64,000 nt of DNA. Origin: Streptomyces flavofungini. Its GTDB lineage: Bacteria > Actinomycetota > Actinomycetes > Streptomycetales > Streptomycetaceae. Positions 63,245 to 64,000 of this stretch are shown here, piece after piece. Under the pieces are notes generated by a model that was not told the origin of the DNA, ran no database searches, and saw only the letters and a program-made list of their open reading frames with translations. Position 1 is the stretch's first letter, and each line of letters opens with the position of its first letter. A program made the translations under genes and the position numbers. The stretch is from positions 48,180-112,179 of the forward strand of contig NZ_BMVR01000006.1 in the NCBI RefSeq assembly GCF_014650815.1, given 5' to 3'.

Positions 63245-64000
63245 CCGCCACGACCAGCACCCCGCCCACGCGCGCACCCGCGCGCCCGTCCGCGCCGCGC
63301 CCCTCCGGGCGGCTGCGCGCCTGGGCCACCAGGGCCCCGCTCCTGCCCGCCCTCATCTTCATGATCGCCGTGACCCAACTGCCGTTCGTGGCCACACTGG
63401 TGATCTCCTTCTTCGACTGGAACGCGCTCTACCCGGACGCCCGCAGCTTCACCGGCCTCGCCAACTACCACGAGGTCCTCACGGACGCCGACCTGCGCAA
63501 GTCCGTGTGGACGACGATCCTCCTGACCGCGACGGTGGTCCTCGCGAGCCTCGTCATCGGCCTCGGCCTCGCGCTCCTCCTGGACCGGAGGTTCCGCGGC
63601 CGGGGCGTGGTGCGCACCCTGCTCATCGCGCCGTTCCTGCTGGTGCCGGTGGCCGCGGCACTGCTGTGGAAGCACGTGCTCTACAACCCCGAGTACGGCC
63701 TGTTCAACGGGATCCTGCACTGGGTCGGCGGCGACGGCGCGACCCAGCCCGACTGGATCTCCAACACCCCGCTGATCGCCATCGAGCTGTCCCTGATCTG
63801 GCAGTGGACGCCGTTCATGATGCTGATCCTGCTGGCCGGGCTGCAGAGCCGCGACACCGAGCTGATCGAGGCGGCCCGGATGGACGGCGCGAACAACTGG
63901 CAGGTGTTCCGCCACCTCACGCTCCCGCACCTGCGCCGCTATCTGGAACTCGGCGCCCTGCTCGGCTCGATCTACATCGTGCAGAACTTCGACGCGGTGT
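63241..64000 (+). CDS. Sugar ABC transporter permease (partial, runs off window)
   Basis: The first 253 residues are present; the 3' end is outside. Six transmembrane segments are partly covered. The EAA loop, where the ATPase docks, reads EAARMDGANNWQVFRHLTLP. Starts at ATG 63241 in ATGA overlap with the binding-protein gene. A second permease gene is expected downstream. Confidence 0.93.
   Translation, partial: MTATTSTPPTRAPARPSAPRPSGRLRAWATRAPLLPALIFMIAVTQLPFVATLVISFFDWNALYPDARSFTGLANYHEVLTDADLRKSVWTTILLTATVVLASLVIGLGLALLLDRRFRGRGVVRTLLIAPFLLVPVAAALLWKHVLYNPEYGLFNGILHWVGGDGATQPDWISNTPLIAIELSLIWQWTPFMMLILLAGLQSRDTELIEAARMDGANNWQVFRHLTLPHLRRYLELGALLGSIYIVQNFDAV

Overview
The window is a high-GC actinobacterial chromosome segment, almost certainly Streptomyces. 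Evidence: strong G/C bias at third codon positions, many GTG starts, ATGA/GTGA stop-start overlaps, an LAETG-sorted surface protein, a WhiJ-type XRE regulator with a DUF397 partner, and an ectABCD cluster. From memory the gene order resembles the S. coelicolor region around pitH2, the cobalamin cluster, SCO1860 and ectABCD. I found no rRNA, tRNA, CRISPR array, insertion sequence or prophage.

Layout. 1-5.0 kb: class II aldolase; Pit phosphate transporter with a small membrane partner, a visible PHO box and a strong terminator; XRE/DUF5753 regulator, two small membrane proteins and a TTA-containing DUF397 gene. 5.2-24.3 kb: cobalamin riboswitch, a short leader ORF, then cobD-cobQ-cobN-chelatase-cobO-cobB-cobI, a ZIP metal transporter on the other strand, and cobM-cobL-cbiG/cobJ-cobH-cbiX-cobC. 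Most junctions overlap by 4 to 20 nt. 24.3-29.8 kb: LAETG protein, sulfatase, amidohydrolase and class V aminotransferase, separated by copies of a dispersed intergenic repeat. 29.8-33.6 kb: a low-GC stretch followed by ectABCD and a terminator. 33.6-39.8 kb: OYE/MarR divergent pair, class V aminotransferase, DsbA-like protein, HxlR/Gfo-Idh-MocA divergent pair, DUF1349 protein. 39.8-42.3 kb: ketoglutarate semialdehyde dehydrogenase divergent from an IclR regulator. 42.5-47.7 kb: 8-TM protein, histidine kinase, 23-codon ORF and response regulator (overlapping), then a class B PBP. 47.7-49.7 kb: CPBP-PadR-HAAS-like operon. 49.7-59.3 kb: IlvD/Edd dehydratase with a DapA-family enzyme, DinB-like protein, MFS exporter, S28 peptidase, and the kdgD/udh locus with an unknown Cys-motif protein. 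59.4-64 kb: secreted lipase-like hydrolase, DeoR regulator and a sugar ABC importer cut by the window end.

How genes work together. The cob genes cover most of the corrin ring, amidation and adenosylation steps. Precorrin-6A reductase and nucleotide-loop genes are not here. The sugar-acid genes (udh, kdgD, IlvD-type dehydratase, DapA-type dehydratase, semialdehyde dehydrogenase) fit oxidative, non-phosphorylative uronate and pentonate catabolism converging on 2-oxoglutarate. Three of their promoters share one architecture with a TCATAYATGA-type or related element downstream of the -10, suggesting one regulon. A dispersed palindromic repeat lies in several intergenic regions and has also become coding sequence inside cobB and, as a core, inside cobL.
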